NCBI GenBank assembly: GCA_028714035.1
Contig: JAQTNA010000011.1
Span: 1 to 64,000 of the forward strand
Direction of reading: 5' to 3'
DNA length: 64,000 nucleotides
From: Rhodocyclaceae bacterium
GTDB taxonomy: Bacteria > Pseudomonadota > Gammaproteobacteria > Burkholderiales > Rhodocyclaceae
The position numbers were made by a program, and so were the translations under genes. The notes under the pieces are model-generated. The model did no database searches. It saw only the letters and a program-made list of their open reading frames with translations, and was not told the DNA's origin. This document shows positions 1 through 9,247 of the stretch, one piece after another. Numbering within the stretch: the first letter of the stretch is position 1; each line of letters starts with the position of its first letter.

Positions 1-437
1 GCGGCGGCAACTGGAGCCTCACCACCGCCGCCCTCTCGGACGCCGGCCACAGCTTCACCGCGGTCGCCACCGACAACGCCGGCAACACCACCACCACCTC
101 GGCCGTGACCGCCACGGTGGACACCACCGGGCCGAGCGAAACCTTCAGCAGCACGATCGGCACCAACACCGGTGCCGCCACCACCATTGCCAGCGGCGGC
201 CTGACCAAGGACAACACCCTGGCCCTGGGCGGCACCGTGTCTGATGCCAACGGCGTGGCCTCCGTGCATGTCTTCGATGGCGCCACCGACCTGGGGGCCG
301 CCACCGTCAGCGGCGGCAACTGGAGCTTCACCACCGCCGCCCTCTCGGACGCCGGCCACAGCTTCACCGCGGTCGCCACCGACAACGCCGGCAACACCAC
401 CACCACCTCGGCCGTGACCGCCACGGTGGACACCACG
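1..437 (+). repeat. Near-identical tandem repeat encoding the Ig-like module (309 bp period)
   Basis: Bases 1-128 and 310-437 are identical except at position 18 versus 327 (C versus T, Leu versus Phe). The offset of 309 bp equals 103 codons, so in-frame gain or loss of modules by recombination would be expected. The array probably continues to the left of the window. Confidence 0.9.
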
Positions 438-3400
438 CCGCCCACCACCACCCTCGGCAGCGTGCATCTGTCCGCCGACACCGGCACCAGCGGCACGGAC
501 TTCATCACCAACGTTGCCAGCCAGACCATCGGCGCCACCTTGTCCGCCTCGCTCCAGACCGGCGAGCGCCTCCTGGGCACCCTGGATGGCGGCGCCCACT
601 GGAACGACCTGTCCTCCTTCGTCACCGGCACCAACCTCAGCTTTACCGGCGCCACCCTGCTCGCCGGCACCAACACCATGTCTCTCAAGGTGGTGGATGC
701 CGCCGGCAACGACGGGGCCGTTGCCAGCGCCAGCTATACCCTCGACACCACGCCGCCAGCCCCCACCGGCGCCAGTTTCGCCAGCAACGGAGACGTGACC
801 TTCACCTATTCGGAAAGCATCGCCGTCAGCGGCACGCCCGGCCTTTCCCTGTGGAAGGACGGTACCGCGACGGGGATGGCCATCACGGGCGCCACACCTT
901 CGGGCAACCAGATCACGGTGCACACCACGGCCAGCCTGGCGACGACCGACTACGTGGTCGCCAGCCTGGACGCCAGCAACGGCGCCATCCAGGACCTGGC
1001 GGGCAATCCGCTGCCTTCCGGCACCATCATTATCAGCGGCTCGGGCCAGACCGCCCTGGATCTGAGCAATCTGAACACCTTGGGGCTACAGTTCCCGATT
1101 GCCATCCTGGCCAACAACGGGGCGGAAACCCTCGTCGGCACCAACGCCCCGGACAACATCATCGCCGGCACCGGCGGCGACACCATTGACGGTGGCCGGG
1201 GCGGCGACAACATCCTCCTGTCCAGCGCGGTCCATGCCCGGGATACCATCGTGCTGACCAGCAGCAGCAGCAATGCCTCCTGGTACACCGGCGTCGCTAC
1301 GACCAGCGCCAATTTCGACACCGTGGCCCACTTCGATGTCAGCGGCACCAGCACGAATGACCTGCTGAACCTGCCGTCCGGCACCATCGCCGCCGCCACC
1401 GGATGGGGCGGAATCGCGGTCGGTGGCATCGCCAGCTACCAGATTTCTTCCGGCGGCATGGTCAGTTTCAAGGATGGGAGCGGCAGCGCCATCACGATCA
1501 ACCCGGCCAGTTTATCCACCGCCTTCGGCTTTCTCACGGCCAACCTCGCCACACCGGGCACCACCGTCGCCTTCGCCTTCGACGCCAACAGCGACGGCAC
1601 GGCGGAGTCCACCATGGTGTTCCAGACGAACGTGGACGGCCCCATCGCCGTGGATCTCTATGGCCTCACCGGCGCCAGCCTGGGCACGAGCGCCGGGACG
1701 AACGTGATCCAGCTCCAGGACACGACGGCGCCCCAGATCACCGCCCCGCCGGCCTATCCCTCCGGCACCGACCCCATCGTGCTCTTCCCGTACTCCGAGC
1801 CCGTGACGGGCGACACCAGTCACCTGACCCTCCTGAAGAACGGCACGGGCAGCAACATCGTCAATGCCGCCGCCACGACGAACCCGCAAAGCATCCATAC
1901 CACCACCACCCTGTCGGCGACCGACTGGCTGCTGCTGAATTACGACGGCACGGGCACCATCGCGGACGCGGCGGGGAACAAGATGGGACCGATCGTGGCC
2001 GCCATCGGCAGCGCCGGCAACAACGTCATGGACCTCTCCCACTACACCTCCGGGATGTTTCTCAGCGGCATGTCCGGCAACGACATCATCATCGGCACGG
2101 GCCAGAATGACAATATCAATGGCGGCACCGGCGCGGACATCATGAACGGCGGCGGCGGCGTCAACACCTTCGATTTTTCCCAGGGCGACTCCACGGCGGT
2201 GACGCTGGGCGGCCTCTCCGGCGGTAACGTCGTCAATGGCAGCACCTTCAGCTTCGGCGGCGCCGGCAACGCGGACGTGATCACCGGCGGCTTGACCGTG
2301 GGCAGCCAGGTGAATCTGAACAGCCTCTCTGGCAGCGGGCTGCAAAAGATCACGGCCCCCGCCAACGGCCAGGCGGGCGACCAGCAGTTCTTCCTGGAGC
2401 AGGGCAATTACAGCGCCGCGACGGGCATATTCACGGTGAACAGCACCGCCGGCACCGACACCCTGGTGGTCTATGACGGCGACCCGACCGCGGGTGTATC
2501 CCAAACGGCGTTCGTCATGCAATACACCACGCCGACGATGTTCGGCATTGCCAACAACGGCATCAATGTCACTTCCGCGGCCCCGACGATCAAGTGGGTG
2601 AACAACCTGAATTCCAGCGCCGTCCTGACCGTGGGCAACCAGATCCAGGTGGACGTGCATTTCGATCAGGCCGTGACCGTCACCGGAGCCGAAACCCTTG
2701 CCCTGACCCTGGGCACCGCGGCCAGCAACCATCCGGCAAGCGCGACCCTGCTCTCCGGTAGCGGCACGACGGACCTGGTGTTCGCCTACACCGTACAGGC
2801 TAGCGACAACGGCCTCTACCACATCAACACCGACAGCCTGGGCACCCTGGCCCTGTCCGGCGGCACGATCACCGCCACGACCGGCGGCCAGGCGCCAAAC
2901 CTTACCGCCATCAATCTACCCACCAGCGTGCCGGGAAGCTATGTCTTCGGCGGCACGGTGGCGACGACTGCCGGCACCGCGGGCAACGACCTGTTTGCAC
3001 CCATCCTGCCAAACACCGCTCCTACCAACTCTCTCACCCATGGCAGCGGAACGAATTACAGCCTGAACGCGGCTTACTACCAGGCAAACATCCTGGACCC
3101 CTTCGGTACGCCTCCCACCCCAGGCACGGCCGGCGGCAACGGCTATGTCGGCGGCACATCGGACGTGGTGTGGAGTTCGGGCAGCAGTACGGGCCTGGGC
3201 TACGACGTGGTCTATGTGCCGGTACAGGGCACGACCATCACCAGCTCGGGCTCGGGCACGGGCCTTACGGTCATCGTGGACAAGGGCCTGGGAACGGAGA
3301 AGGACATCAACATGTCCGTTCTGCCGGGCAACGTGCAGGCTCTGGACTTCCAGTTGACCGACGGCAGCGGCACGCCGACCGGCGCCTCGCTGGTGGTCAA

Positions 3401-4373
3401 TCTCGACAACACCGTCTCGATTGACCCGGTCAGCCACGACCTGTTCGTTCGCGGCTCCCTGGGCAGCGACACCATAGACCTTACTTCTGCCACCTACAGT
3501 GCGCTGGTCGCCGCGGCGCCTCATGTGTTCGTGAGCGGCGGGCCGGGCGCGGATACCATTACCGGCAGCGGCACGGACTACTTGCGCGGCGACGGCGGCA
3601 CCAACACCATCAATGGCGGTTCCGGCAACGACACCATCTTCATCGGCAACGGCACGGACACCCTCCATGGCAACGCCGGCACGGATACCGTGGTACTGAC
3701 CCTGAATGGCGACCTCTCGCAGTCTTATGTGGATACCAGCGGCGTGCTGCACATCCTGGGCGCGGCAACCGCCTCCCCGACCAGCTATACGGACGAGTAC
3801 CTGGTTACGCCCAACCTTGCGGCGGGCAACTTCACGGTGACGAACGAGCACAACAGTCCGAACACGGTCAGCACCGTGGATGGCGTGGAACAGATGCAGT
3901 TGCGCATGAGCGGCGGCAGCGGCGACCGTTCGACCGTGGTTCTCCTGCCCGGCACCACCGGTAACGACACCCTGAGCATCGGCGCCGACCAGGGCAAGAC
4001 TCTGGGCATGGGTGGAGCCGGCGACGATACCTTCCTGGTCCATAACACCGCCAACAACATGCTGGATGGCGGGACCGGCAGCAACGCCACGGTACTGCAA
4101 CTGGGCAGCCAGAGCGGCCTGCATCTCACGACGGATACCACACCCCTGCTCTGGCATGTACTGGATGGCAACGGCAACGACCTGGTGGATATCAGCGCGC
4201 TTACCGGACCGGCGAACATGGCCGACAGCTTCCAGGTGAACGTGCTGAGCTCGCCGAACGGCGCCTACCACGAGACGCTGGCCAACATGCAGGCCCTGCA
4301 ACTGGTGGATAGCATAGGCACCAGCCAGCACCTGCTGTTGCAACTGACGCTCGGCCATCAGACCATCGTCTGA
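1..4373 (+). CDS. Giant Ig-like/RTX repeat extracellular protein (5' end outside window)
   Basis: The reading frame is open from the first bases, so the gene begins upstream; an ATG at 105 is internal. The visible ~1456 residues start with Ig-like modules of about 103 residues ending in TVDTT-type linkers, the usual architecture of large type I-secreted bacterial adhesins. They continue with dispersed hemolysin-type calcium-binding nonapeptides of the GGxGxDxI kind, at roughly residues 345-375, 695-720 and 1170-1230 of the visible part. Composition is Gly/Thr/Ser/Asn/Asp rich with almost no Lys or Cys, typical of secreted RTX proteins. The end is short and hydrophobic (GHQTIV). Inferred role: a surface adhesin or S-layer-like protein exported by a type I system; no ABC exporter genes are in the window. 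An enzyme domain upstream of the window cannot be excluded. Confidence 0.85.
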   Translation, partial: GGNWSLTTAALSDAGHSFTAVATDNAGNTTTTSAVTATVDTTGPSETFSSTIGTNTGAATTIASGGLTKDNTLALGGTVSDANGVASVHVFDGATDLGAATVSGGNWSFTTAALSDAGHSFTAVATDNAGNTTTTSAVTATVDTTPPTTTLGSVHLSADTGTSGTDFITNVASQTIGATLSASLQTGERLLGTLDGGAHWNDLSSFVTGTNLSFTGATLLAGTNTMSLKVVDAAGNDGAVASASYTLDTTPPAPTGASFASNGDVTFTYSESIAVSGTPGLSLWKDGTATGMAITGATPSGNQITVHTTASLATTDYVVASLDASNGAIQDLAGNPLPSGTIIISGSGQTALDLSNLNTLGLQFPIAILANNGAETLVGTNAPDNIIAGTGGDTIDGGRGGDNILLSSAVHARDTIVLTSSSSNASWYTGVATTSANFDTVAHFDVSGTSTNDLLNLPSGTIAAATGWGGIAVGGIASYQISSGGMVSFKDGSGSAITINPASLSTAFGFLTANLATPGTTVAFAFDANSDGTAESTMVFQTNVDGPIAVDLYGLTGASLGTSAGTNVIQLQDTTAPQITAPPAYPSGTDPIVLFPYSEPVTGDTSHLTLLKNGTGSNIVNAAATTNPQSIHTTTTLSATDWLLLNYDGTGTIADAAGNKMGPIVAAIGSAGNNVMDLSHYTSGMFLSGMSGNDIIIGTGQNDNINGGTGADIMNGGGGVNTFDFSQGDSTAVTLGGLSGGNVVNGSTFSFGGAGNADVITGGLTVGSQVNLNSLSGSGLQKITAPANGQAGDQQFFLEQGNYSAATGIFTVNSTAGTDTLVVYDGDPTAGVSQTAFVMQYTTPTMFGIANNGINVTSAAPTIKWVNNLNSSAVLTVGNQIQVDVHFDQAVTVTGAETLALTLGTAASNHPASATLLSGSGTTDLVFAYTVQASDNGLYHINTDSLGTLALSGGTITATTGGQAPNLTAINLPTSVPGSYVFGGTVATTAGTAGNDLFAPILPNTAPTNSLTHGSGTNYSLNAAYYQANILDPFGTPPTPGTAGGNGYVGGTSDVVWSSGSSTGLGYDVVYVPVQGTTITSSGSGTGLTVIVDKGLGTEKDINMSVLPGNVQALDFQLTDGSGTPTGASLVVNLDNTVSIDPVSHDLFVRGSLGSDTIDLTSATYSALVAAAPHVFVSGGPGADTITGSGTDYLRGDGGTNTINGGSGNDTIFIGNGTDTLHGNAGTDTVVLTLNGDLSQSYVDTSGVLHILGAATASPTSYTDEYLVTPNLAAGNFTVTNEHNSPNTVSTVDGVEQMQLRMSGGSGDRSTVVLLPGTTGNDTLSIGADQGKTLGMGGAGDDTFLVHNTANNMLDGGTGSNATVLQLGSQSGLHLTTDTTPLLWHVLDGNGNDLVDISALTGPANMADSFQVNVLSSPNGAYHETLANMQALQLVDSIGTSQHLLLQLTLGHQTIV

Positions 4374-4380
4374 TCGTGCC

Positions 4381-4421
4381 TGACGGGAGAGCCGGCTTGC
4401 GGTACCGGCCCTCCCCCGTCA
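4381..4421 (+). terminator. Stem-loop after the giant repeat gene
   Basis: TGACGGGAGAGCCGG pairs imperfectly with CCGGCCCTCCCCCGTCA across a short loop, 8 bp after the stop codon. No T-run follows, so this is a terminator-like or RNA-stabilising hairpin rather than a classical intrinsic terminator. Confidence 0.5.
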
Positions 4422-4425
4422 AACT

Positions 4426-4477
4426 GTCGGCCTGAAGGCCGACCCATGCGCCCAGGTGGGTCGGCCTCCAGGCCGAC
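4426..4477. repeat. REP-like palindrome pair
   Basis: Two palindromes, GTCGGCCTGAAGGCCGAC at 4426-4443 and GTCGGCCTCCAGGCCGAC at 4460-4477, of the same family found at 5316, 12971, 23816, 28865 and 53128. They sit between the giant gene and the pseudopilus cluster. Confidence 0.8.
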
Positions 4478-4508
4478 TCATCTCATGGCTAACCCGCGCC
4501 CACCCGGC

Positions 4509-5294
4509 ATGAACCTCTTTTCAAACGAACGGACACTCATCCTCACGCCGAGCCGGGCATACCCGCGGCACGGGGCGGCGTACGATGCCCTGTGCCCGTT
4601 CGAGGGCGAGGGTCTGGGTATGGTGCCGGAGGAATGGCAAGGTCGGCTGGAAAGACTCGCGGGCCACGAGGGGTTTCCGGCCGGCCCGGTGCGCCTGCTG
4701 GTGTCGGACGCCTGGGTGCGCTACGACCTTATCCCGGTAGCGACCGATACCATGGACGATGAAGAGGCCAGGCTTCTGGCCGAGGCCCATTTCCGCCGCC
4801 AGTACGGCGCGCCCCTCTGGCCCCTGCGCATCTCGGCCCGGCCCGGGGGACTGCTGGTTGCCGGCATGTCGCCCGAGCTTCTGGCTGCACTGGAGGCCTT
4901 GCAGGGCACCGGCAAGCCGGCGCCTAAGGGCGTGCGAAAGCCAATCGGAATCGAGCCTGTATTTTCCTGGCTGATGGATCAGGCCAGCGACACCTTGCGC
5001 GGCTACACCGGCTGGCTGCTGGTGGACGAAGCCGAGATTCTGGTACTCGCCTTCTTCGAGCAGGGAAAGCTCCTGAGCCTGCGCAGCCAGTATTGCGGCG
5101 ATGATCGGCAGGAGACCATGCTCGGCCTGCTGGAACGGCAGGCGGCGCTGGAAACGCGAAAGGATAGGGCCGTATTTTTCCATGCCCTGTCGGGCGCGCC
5201 CCCAAGCCTGCCCGGCCCCTGGAATATGGCGCCCCTGAACCTGCCGGAACGGAGCGGATTTTCCCGGCTTTCTTCCTTGCTCAAGGGAAAATAG
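4509..5294 (+). CDS. PilM/GspL-like protein of a pseudopilus cluster, tentative
   Basis: This 261-residue protein (start at the ATG giving MNLFSNERTL) lies 4 bp before the pseudopilin gene and is followed by gspF and gspE-like genes. Its size and position suggest the cytoplasmic PilM/GspL-like scaffold component that links the assembly ATPase to the inner membrane. I see no strong motif; a hydrophobic stretch around GWLLVDEAEILVLAFF could be a beta-rich core of an actin-like fold. The frame stays open to an ATG at 4446, but residues before 4509 would be encoded by REP palindromes, so the later start is preferred; neither start has a good ribosome-binding site. Function is inferred mainly from context. 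Confidence 0.5.
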   Translation: MNLFSNERTLILTPSRAYPRHGAAYDALCPFEGEGLGMVPEEWQGRLERLAGHEGFPAGPVRLLVSDAWVRYDLIPVATDTMDDEEARLLAEAHFRRQYGAPLWPLRISARPGGLLVAGMSPELLAALEALQGTGKPAPKGVRKPIGIEPVFSWLMDQASDTLRGYTGWLLVDEAEILVLAFFEQGKLLSLRSQYCGDDRQETMLGLLERQAALETRKDRAVFFHALSGAPPSLPGPWNMAPLNLPERSGFSRLSSLLKGK

Positions 5295-5298
5295 CGCC

Positions 5299-5823
5299 AT
5301 GGGACCAAAATGTGGGTCGGCCTTCAGGCCGACGTGTGGGCCTGAAGGCCGACCCACAAACGCGTGGGGCTTCAGCCTGATCGAACTGCTCGCCGTCCTG
5401 GTCATCCTGTCGGTGCTGGCTGCCGCCGCCATGCCGCTCGCCAGCCTGGCCGCCAAGCACATCAAGGAGCAGGAACTGCGTTACGACCTGCGCCAGATGC
5501 GGGAAGCCATGGACGCCTACAAGCGGGCTGGTGACGAGGGGCGCATCCTCCGGAAAGTGGGCGAATCCGGCTACCCGAAGAGACTCGAAGCGTTGGCGGA
5601 GGGCGTCGAGGACACGCGCGATCCGAACAAGGCAAAGATCTATTTTCTGCGCGACATTCCCACCGACCCGTTCGCCCCGGAAGGCGTCATGGGAGCGGAA
5701 AGCTGGGTGAAACGCAGCTATGCCAGCTCAGCGAAGGAACCCAGGGAAGGCGAAGATGTTTTTGATGTACATTCCGGAAGCAAGGAAGTCGGCCTGAACG
5801 GCATTCCTTACGACAAGTGGTGA
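5299..5823 (+). CDS. Type IV prepilin-like pseudopilin (GspG-like)
   Basis: The protein carries a class III signal: a leader ending in Gly24, then FSLIELLAVLVILSVLAAAA with Glu at mature position 5, the hallmark cut and N-methylated by prepilin peptidase. After the hydrophobic helix comes a variable domain ending in LNGIPYDKW, resembling the GspG C-terminus, so it is probably the major pseudopilin. AGGGA lies about ten bases before the ATG, and no other start exists before the cleavage site, so the 24-residue leader must be read through two REP palindromes (5316-5353). Neighbours are a PilM-like gene just upstream and GspF/GspE downstream. It is 174 residues, slightly longer than typical GspG. 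Prepilin peptidase is not in the window. Confidence 0.85.
   Translation: MGPKCGSAFRPTCGPEGRPTNAWGFSLIELLAVLVILSVLAAAAMPLASLAAKHIKEQELRYDLRQMREAMDAYKRAGDEGRILRKVGESGYPKRLEALAEGVEDTRDPNKAKIYFLRDIPTDPFAPEGVMGAESWVKRSYASSAKEPREGEDVFDVHSGSKEVGLNGIPYDKW
5316..5353. repeat. REP-like palindromes inside the pseudopilin leader
   Basis: GTCGGCCTTCAGGCCGAC (5316-5333) and GGGCCTGAAGGCCGAC (to 5353) are members of the window's REP family, but here they lie within codons 6-19 of the pseudopilin gene. Confidence 0.85.
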
Positions 5824-5944
5824 AGATCGTCGCTTTTAGGTGCGGGCTTGCCCGCGCCAAGGGATTGCTGGTTTGTCAAAGAGCGCCGGCTTGCCTGCGC
5901 CCCCAGGGTTTCCTGATTACCAAGATGACTCAGTGTGCCGTGAA

Positions 5945-6052
5945 ATCCCCTCGCCCCGCGTGCGGGGAGAGGGTTAGGGCGAGGGGGAATTGACCTTCGA
6001 GCGCCCCTCACCCCGGCCCTCTCCCCCCTTCCGGGGGGAGAGGGAGGTAATA
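5945..6052. repeat. GC-rich composite palindromic repeat, copy A
   Basis: Two adjacent palindromes (around CCCCGCGTGCGGGG and CCCCCCTTCCGGGGGG) flanked by GAGGGTTAGGG and CCCCTCACCCCGGCCCT. The reverse complement of 31195-31290 matches over the whole unit, so this is a repeated element and not chance GC richness. The 271 bp between pseudopilin and gspF (5824-6094) otherwise shows no gene. Confidence 0.7.
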
Positions 6053-6094
6053 CTGAGCATTCTTTATAATCAGGCAAGGTTTTGCCTTTGATCC

Positions 6095-7285
6095 ATGCGT
6101 TTCTCTCTCAAGGTTTATTCTGAATCCGAAGGTCTTGGCCTGATCCAGGTCGAGGCGGCAGGCGCGCGGGAGGCGGAGGAATCGGCGGAACGACGCGGCT
6201 ACGTGGTGCTTCAGACCGTGGTGAAACCCGGCTGGCTTCCGGCCTGGCGCCGCCGCCGGCGCGCCTTCCCCCTGCTGCACTTCAGCCAGCAGCTCCACGG
6301 CCTGCTGCGCGCCGGCCTGAGCCTGGTGGAAGCCATCGAGACACTGGAGGAGAAGGAGCCCTCCGGCGAGATCCGATCGGTCATGGCCCGACTACTCGAA
6401 CGCCTGCGCCACGGCCAATCCCTGTCTGCCGCCCTGGCCGAGGATACGGACAGCTTCCCCCACTTCTACGTGGCCAGCCTCAAGGCCTCGGAGCAGAGCG
6501 GAGACGTGGCCGAATCCCTTTCCCGCTACATCTCCTACCAGAGACAGGTCGAGAGCCTGAAGAAGCAGGTGGTCTCCGCCCTGATCTATCCGGCCCTGCT
6601 CCTGGTGGTCGGAACTCTCGTCACCCTGTTCCTCCTGGCCTATGTGGTGCCGAAGTTCAGCCGCATCTACGAGTCCCGCTCGGACACCCTGCCCCTGCTC
6701 TCCAGGCTGATGATGAACTGGGGGGCCTTCGTCTCCCACCATCCCTGGTTCCTGGGCCTGGGAACGCTGGCCCTCTTGGCAAGCACGATCTGGCTCTTCT
6801 CCCGCCCGGGCTTCCGGCTCATGCTGGCGGACCAGGCCTGGCGCACGCCCTGGCTGGGAGAGAGGCTGCGCACTTACCAGTTGTCCCGGCTGTTTCGCAC
6901 CCTCTCCATGCTGCTGCACGGCGGCACGCCCATGGCCGCGGCCCTGGACATGGTGCCGGGACTCCTGAACCTCGCCCTGCGCGCCCCACTCGCCTCCGCC
7001 GTGACCCGCATCAGGGAAGGAGAAAGTATTTCACTTGCCTTTCAGGAAACCGGCCTGACGACCGCCATCGCCTATCGCATGTTGCGGGTGGGTGAGCGTT
7101 CCGGCCAGATGGCCGGAATGATGGAAAACATCGCCATCTTCTTTGACGAGGAAATGGAGCGTGACATCGCCGTCTTCACCAAGATTTTCGAGCCGGTGAT
7201 GATGGCCCTGATCGGCATCCTGGTGGGGGGCATCGTCATCATCATGTACATGCCGATCTTCGATCTGGCGGGGAGCCTGCAATGA
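6095..7285 (+). CDS. GspF/PilC-family inner-membrane platform protein
   Basis: A 396-residue polytopic protein of the GspF/PilC family, which anchors pseudopilus or pilus assembly in the inner membrane. Two T2SSF domains are visible (about residues 65-190 and 265-390), each starting with a FSQQLHGLLRAGLSLVEAI-type helix and containing the typical GE-SG pattern (SEQSGDV; VGERSGQM). Membrane helices are near 158-185, 209-232 and 365-390. Length matches the family. Its last four bases overlap the ATPase gene (ATGA), implying translational coupling. Whether it belongs to T2SS, MSHA-like or another pilus cannot be decided from this gene. Confidence 0.88.
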   Translation: MRFSLKVYSESEGLGLIQVEAAGAREAEESAERRGYVVLQTVVKPGWLPAWRRRRRAFPLLHFSQQLHGLLRAGLSLVEAIETLEEKEPSGEIRSVMARLLERLRHGQSLSAALAEDTDSFPHFYVASLKASEQSGDVAESLSRYISYQRQVESLKKQVVSALIYPALLLVVGTLVTLFLLAYVVPKFSRIYESRSDTLPLLSRLMMNWGAFVSHHPWFLGLGTLALLASTIWLFSRPGFRLMLADQAWRTPWLGERLRTYQLSRLFRTLSMLLHGGTPMAAALDMVPGLLNLALRAPLASAVTRIREGESISLAFQETGLTTAIAYRMLRVGERSGQMAGMMENIAIFFDEEMERDIAVFTKIFEPVMMALIGILVGGIVIIMYMPIFDLAGSLQ

Positions 7286-8961
7286 ACACGGAATCTGTCG
7301 CCGTCGTGCCGGCTTCAGCCAACCATGGCGAAGCCGGAGAGTCCGCGGAGGACTTTCTCCGCTGGCTTGATGCCCAGGCGGACACGCCCATCGCCGCCTG
7401 GCTGGAACTGGCCGGCAAGCGCTTTTGCTACCCCACGCTCAACATGGGCGACCTGGAGCGCCTTCGGCCCGCCTTCGATCTCCTGTCATTGCGGGAGGCC
7501 GGGGAGAGGCTCTGCCTGCTCCTGCGGGACGGCGAGGGCCGGCTGATGGGCGCCCTGGCCAACCCGAGCGCCGTGGCGAGCCAGGCCCTGCTCGAATCCC
7601 GCGTGCGCCAGCCCCTGGCCTGGCACCTGGCGCATCCGGCCGACCTGCGCGCCCTGCTCTCGCGCTTCGAGGAAAGCGTGCATGCCCTGGATACCACCGT
7701 GGCCAGGAGTTCGGGCGACGAGACCCGCCGCCGGGTGGAGGAAATCTCCCTCCAGACCATAGGCGCGGACATGAATCCGGTGGTGCGCCTGGTCAATTCC
7801 ACCCTCTACGACGCGCTCAAGATCGGTGCCAGCGACATCCACCTGGAGGCGAACGGCCAGGGCATGACGATCAAGTATCGGGTGGATGGCGTACTGAGCC
7901 TCGCCGGCGAAGTCAATGACGCCACCACGGCCGAGCAGGTCGTGTCCCGGGTCAAGGTGCTTTCCGACCTGGACATCTCCGAGCGGCGCATTCCCCAGGA
8001 CGGACGCTTCAAGGTCCGGGCACGCGACCGGGAAGTGGATTTCCGCGTCTCCATCATGCCCAGCGTCTTCGGCGAAGACGCCGTCATCCGCATCCTGGAC
8101 AAGGAATCCATCGCCGGCCGCATGAGCGGCCTCTCGTTGGATGTCCTGGGCTTCGATCCGGACGTGCTGGCCATCATCCGCCGGCTTTCCTCCGAGCCTT
8201 ACGGCATGCTGCTGGTGACCGGCCCCACGGGCAGCGGCAAGACCACCACCCTCTACGCCGCTCTCTCCGAGATCAATACCGGGGAGGAAAAGATCGTCAC
8301 CATCGAGGATCCGGTGGAATACCAGGTGCCGGGCGTGTTGCAGATACCTGTCAATGAAAAGAAGGGGCTCACCTTTGCCCGCGGTCTGCGCTCCATCCTG
8401 CGCCATGACCCGGACAAGATCATGGTGGGCGAAATCCGTGACCCGGAAACGGCAGAAATCGCCATCCAGTCCGCCCTCACGGGCCACCTGGTATTCACCA
8501 GCGTGCATGCCAACAACGTATTCGATGTCATCGGCCGTTTCATCCACATGGGCGTCGACCCCTACAGTTTCGTCTCCGCCCTGAATGGCATCGTAGCCCA
8601 ACGTCTGGTGCGCCTGACCTGCCTCGCCTGCGCCCGCCCCGTTCAGCCCACGCGCCAACTTCTGACCGCCTCGGGGCTGACACCGGAAATTTCAGCCGAG
8701 TACCGCTTCATGGAAGGCGCCGGTTGCGGCGAGTGCCGTGGCACCGGCTATCGCGGCCGGCGCGCCATCGCCGAGACCATGGTGCTGAACGACGAACTGC
8801 GTGAACGCATCATCGCCCGCGACTCCATCCGGGAACTGAAAGCCGCCGCCACCCGTTTCGGCACCCGCACCCTGCGGCAGGCCGCCCTGGATGCGGTACG
8901 CAAGGGCCAGACCACCCTCCAGGAAATCAATCGAGCCACCTTCGTCGAGGCCATTCTTTAA
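7282..8961 (+). CDS. GspE/PilB-family assembly ATPase
   Basis: A 559-residue secretion/pilus-extension ATPase. Walker A GPTGSGKT lies at residues 314-321, the Walker B region IMVGEIRD near 380-387, the His box TGHLVFTSVHANN follows, and a zinc-binding pair of CxxC motifs is at Cys447/Cys450 and Cys482/Cys485, as in GspE and PilB. The N-terminal ~150 residues form a divergent GspE-N-like domain. It powers addition of pseudopilin subunits through the GspF platform encoded upstream, with which it overlaps by 4 bp. Retraction ATPase (PilT) signatures are not present. No gspD-like secretin gene is in the window, so the outer-membrane part must lie elsewhere. Confidence 0.9.
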   Translation: MNTESVAVVPASANHGEAGESAEDFLRWLDAQADTPIAAWLELAGKRFCYPTLNMGDLERLRPAFDLLSLREAGERLCLLLRDGEGRLMGALANPSAVASQALLESRVRQPLAWHLAHPADLRALLSRFEESVHALDTTVARSSGDETRRRVEEISLQTIGADMNPVVRLVNSTLYDALKIGASDIHLEANGQGMTIKYRVDGVLSLAGEVNDATTAEQVVSRVKVLSDLDISERRIPQDGRFKVRARDREVDFRVSIMPSVFGEDAVIRILDKESIAGRMSGLSLDVLGFDPDVLAIIRRLSSEPYGMLLVTGPTGSGKTTTLYAALSEINTGEEKIVTIEDPVEYQVPGVLQIPVNEKKGLTFARGLRSILRHDPDKIMVGEIRDPETAEIAIQSALTGHLVFTSVHANNVFDVIGRFIHMGVDPYSFVSALNGIVAQRLVRLTCLACARPVQPTRQLLTASGLTPEISAEYRFMEGAGCGECRGTGYRGRRAIAETMVLNDELRERIIARDSIRELKAAATRFGTRTLRQAALDAVRKGQTTLQEINRATFVEAIL

Positions 8962-8969
8962 GTACGGGC

Positions 8970-9155
8970 TTAGCACGGGGACCGAAGCCCGGGATGGCAA
9001 AATCCCAATGCACCTCTGTCCATCGAAACACCCAGAACCTCGAAGAGCCGTTTGCTCTCGTCAGAGTTGTACACGGACTCCACCGCATCCAGGTCTTTCG
9101 CTCTTCTGAGCACGTTCGGCAGGTGGGAAAATAGATTCTCACCACCGGTGAGCGG
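8970..9155 (-). pseudogene. Unrecognised coding remnant without a start codon
   Basis: On the minus strand a 61-codon frame is open and reads like real protein (segments GGENLFSHLPNVLRRAKDL and SKRLFEVLGVSMDRGA), but a TAG stands directly before it and it has no plausible start. It stops at 8970. I do not recognise the family. The most likely explanation is the fossil of a displaced gene. Low confidence. Confidence 0.3.
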
Positions 9156-9247
9156 CTAGGGAATAACCCAGTTCACTCGGCACGCAACAGCCACTAAGCT
9201 GCATCAAACTGTTGCAATCGCATCCGAACGAACCCGGAGCAAAGTCC

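Noticed and set aside
2916..4358. Very long minus-strand frame opposite the giant repeat gene
   Set aside because: Its codons are the mirror of the Gly/Thr/Asp repeat codons in high-GC DNA and it has no protein character.
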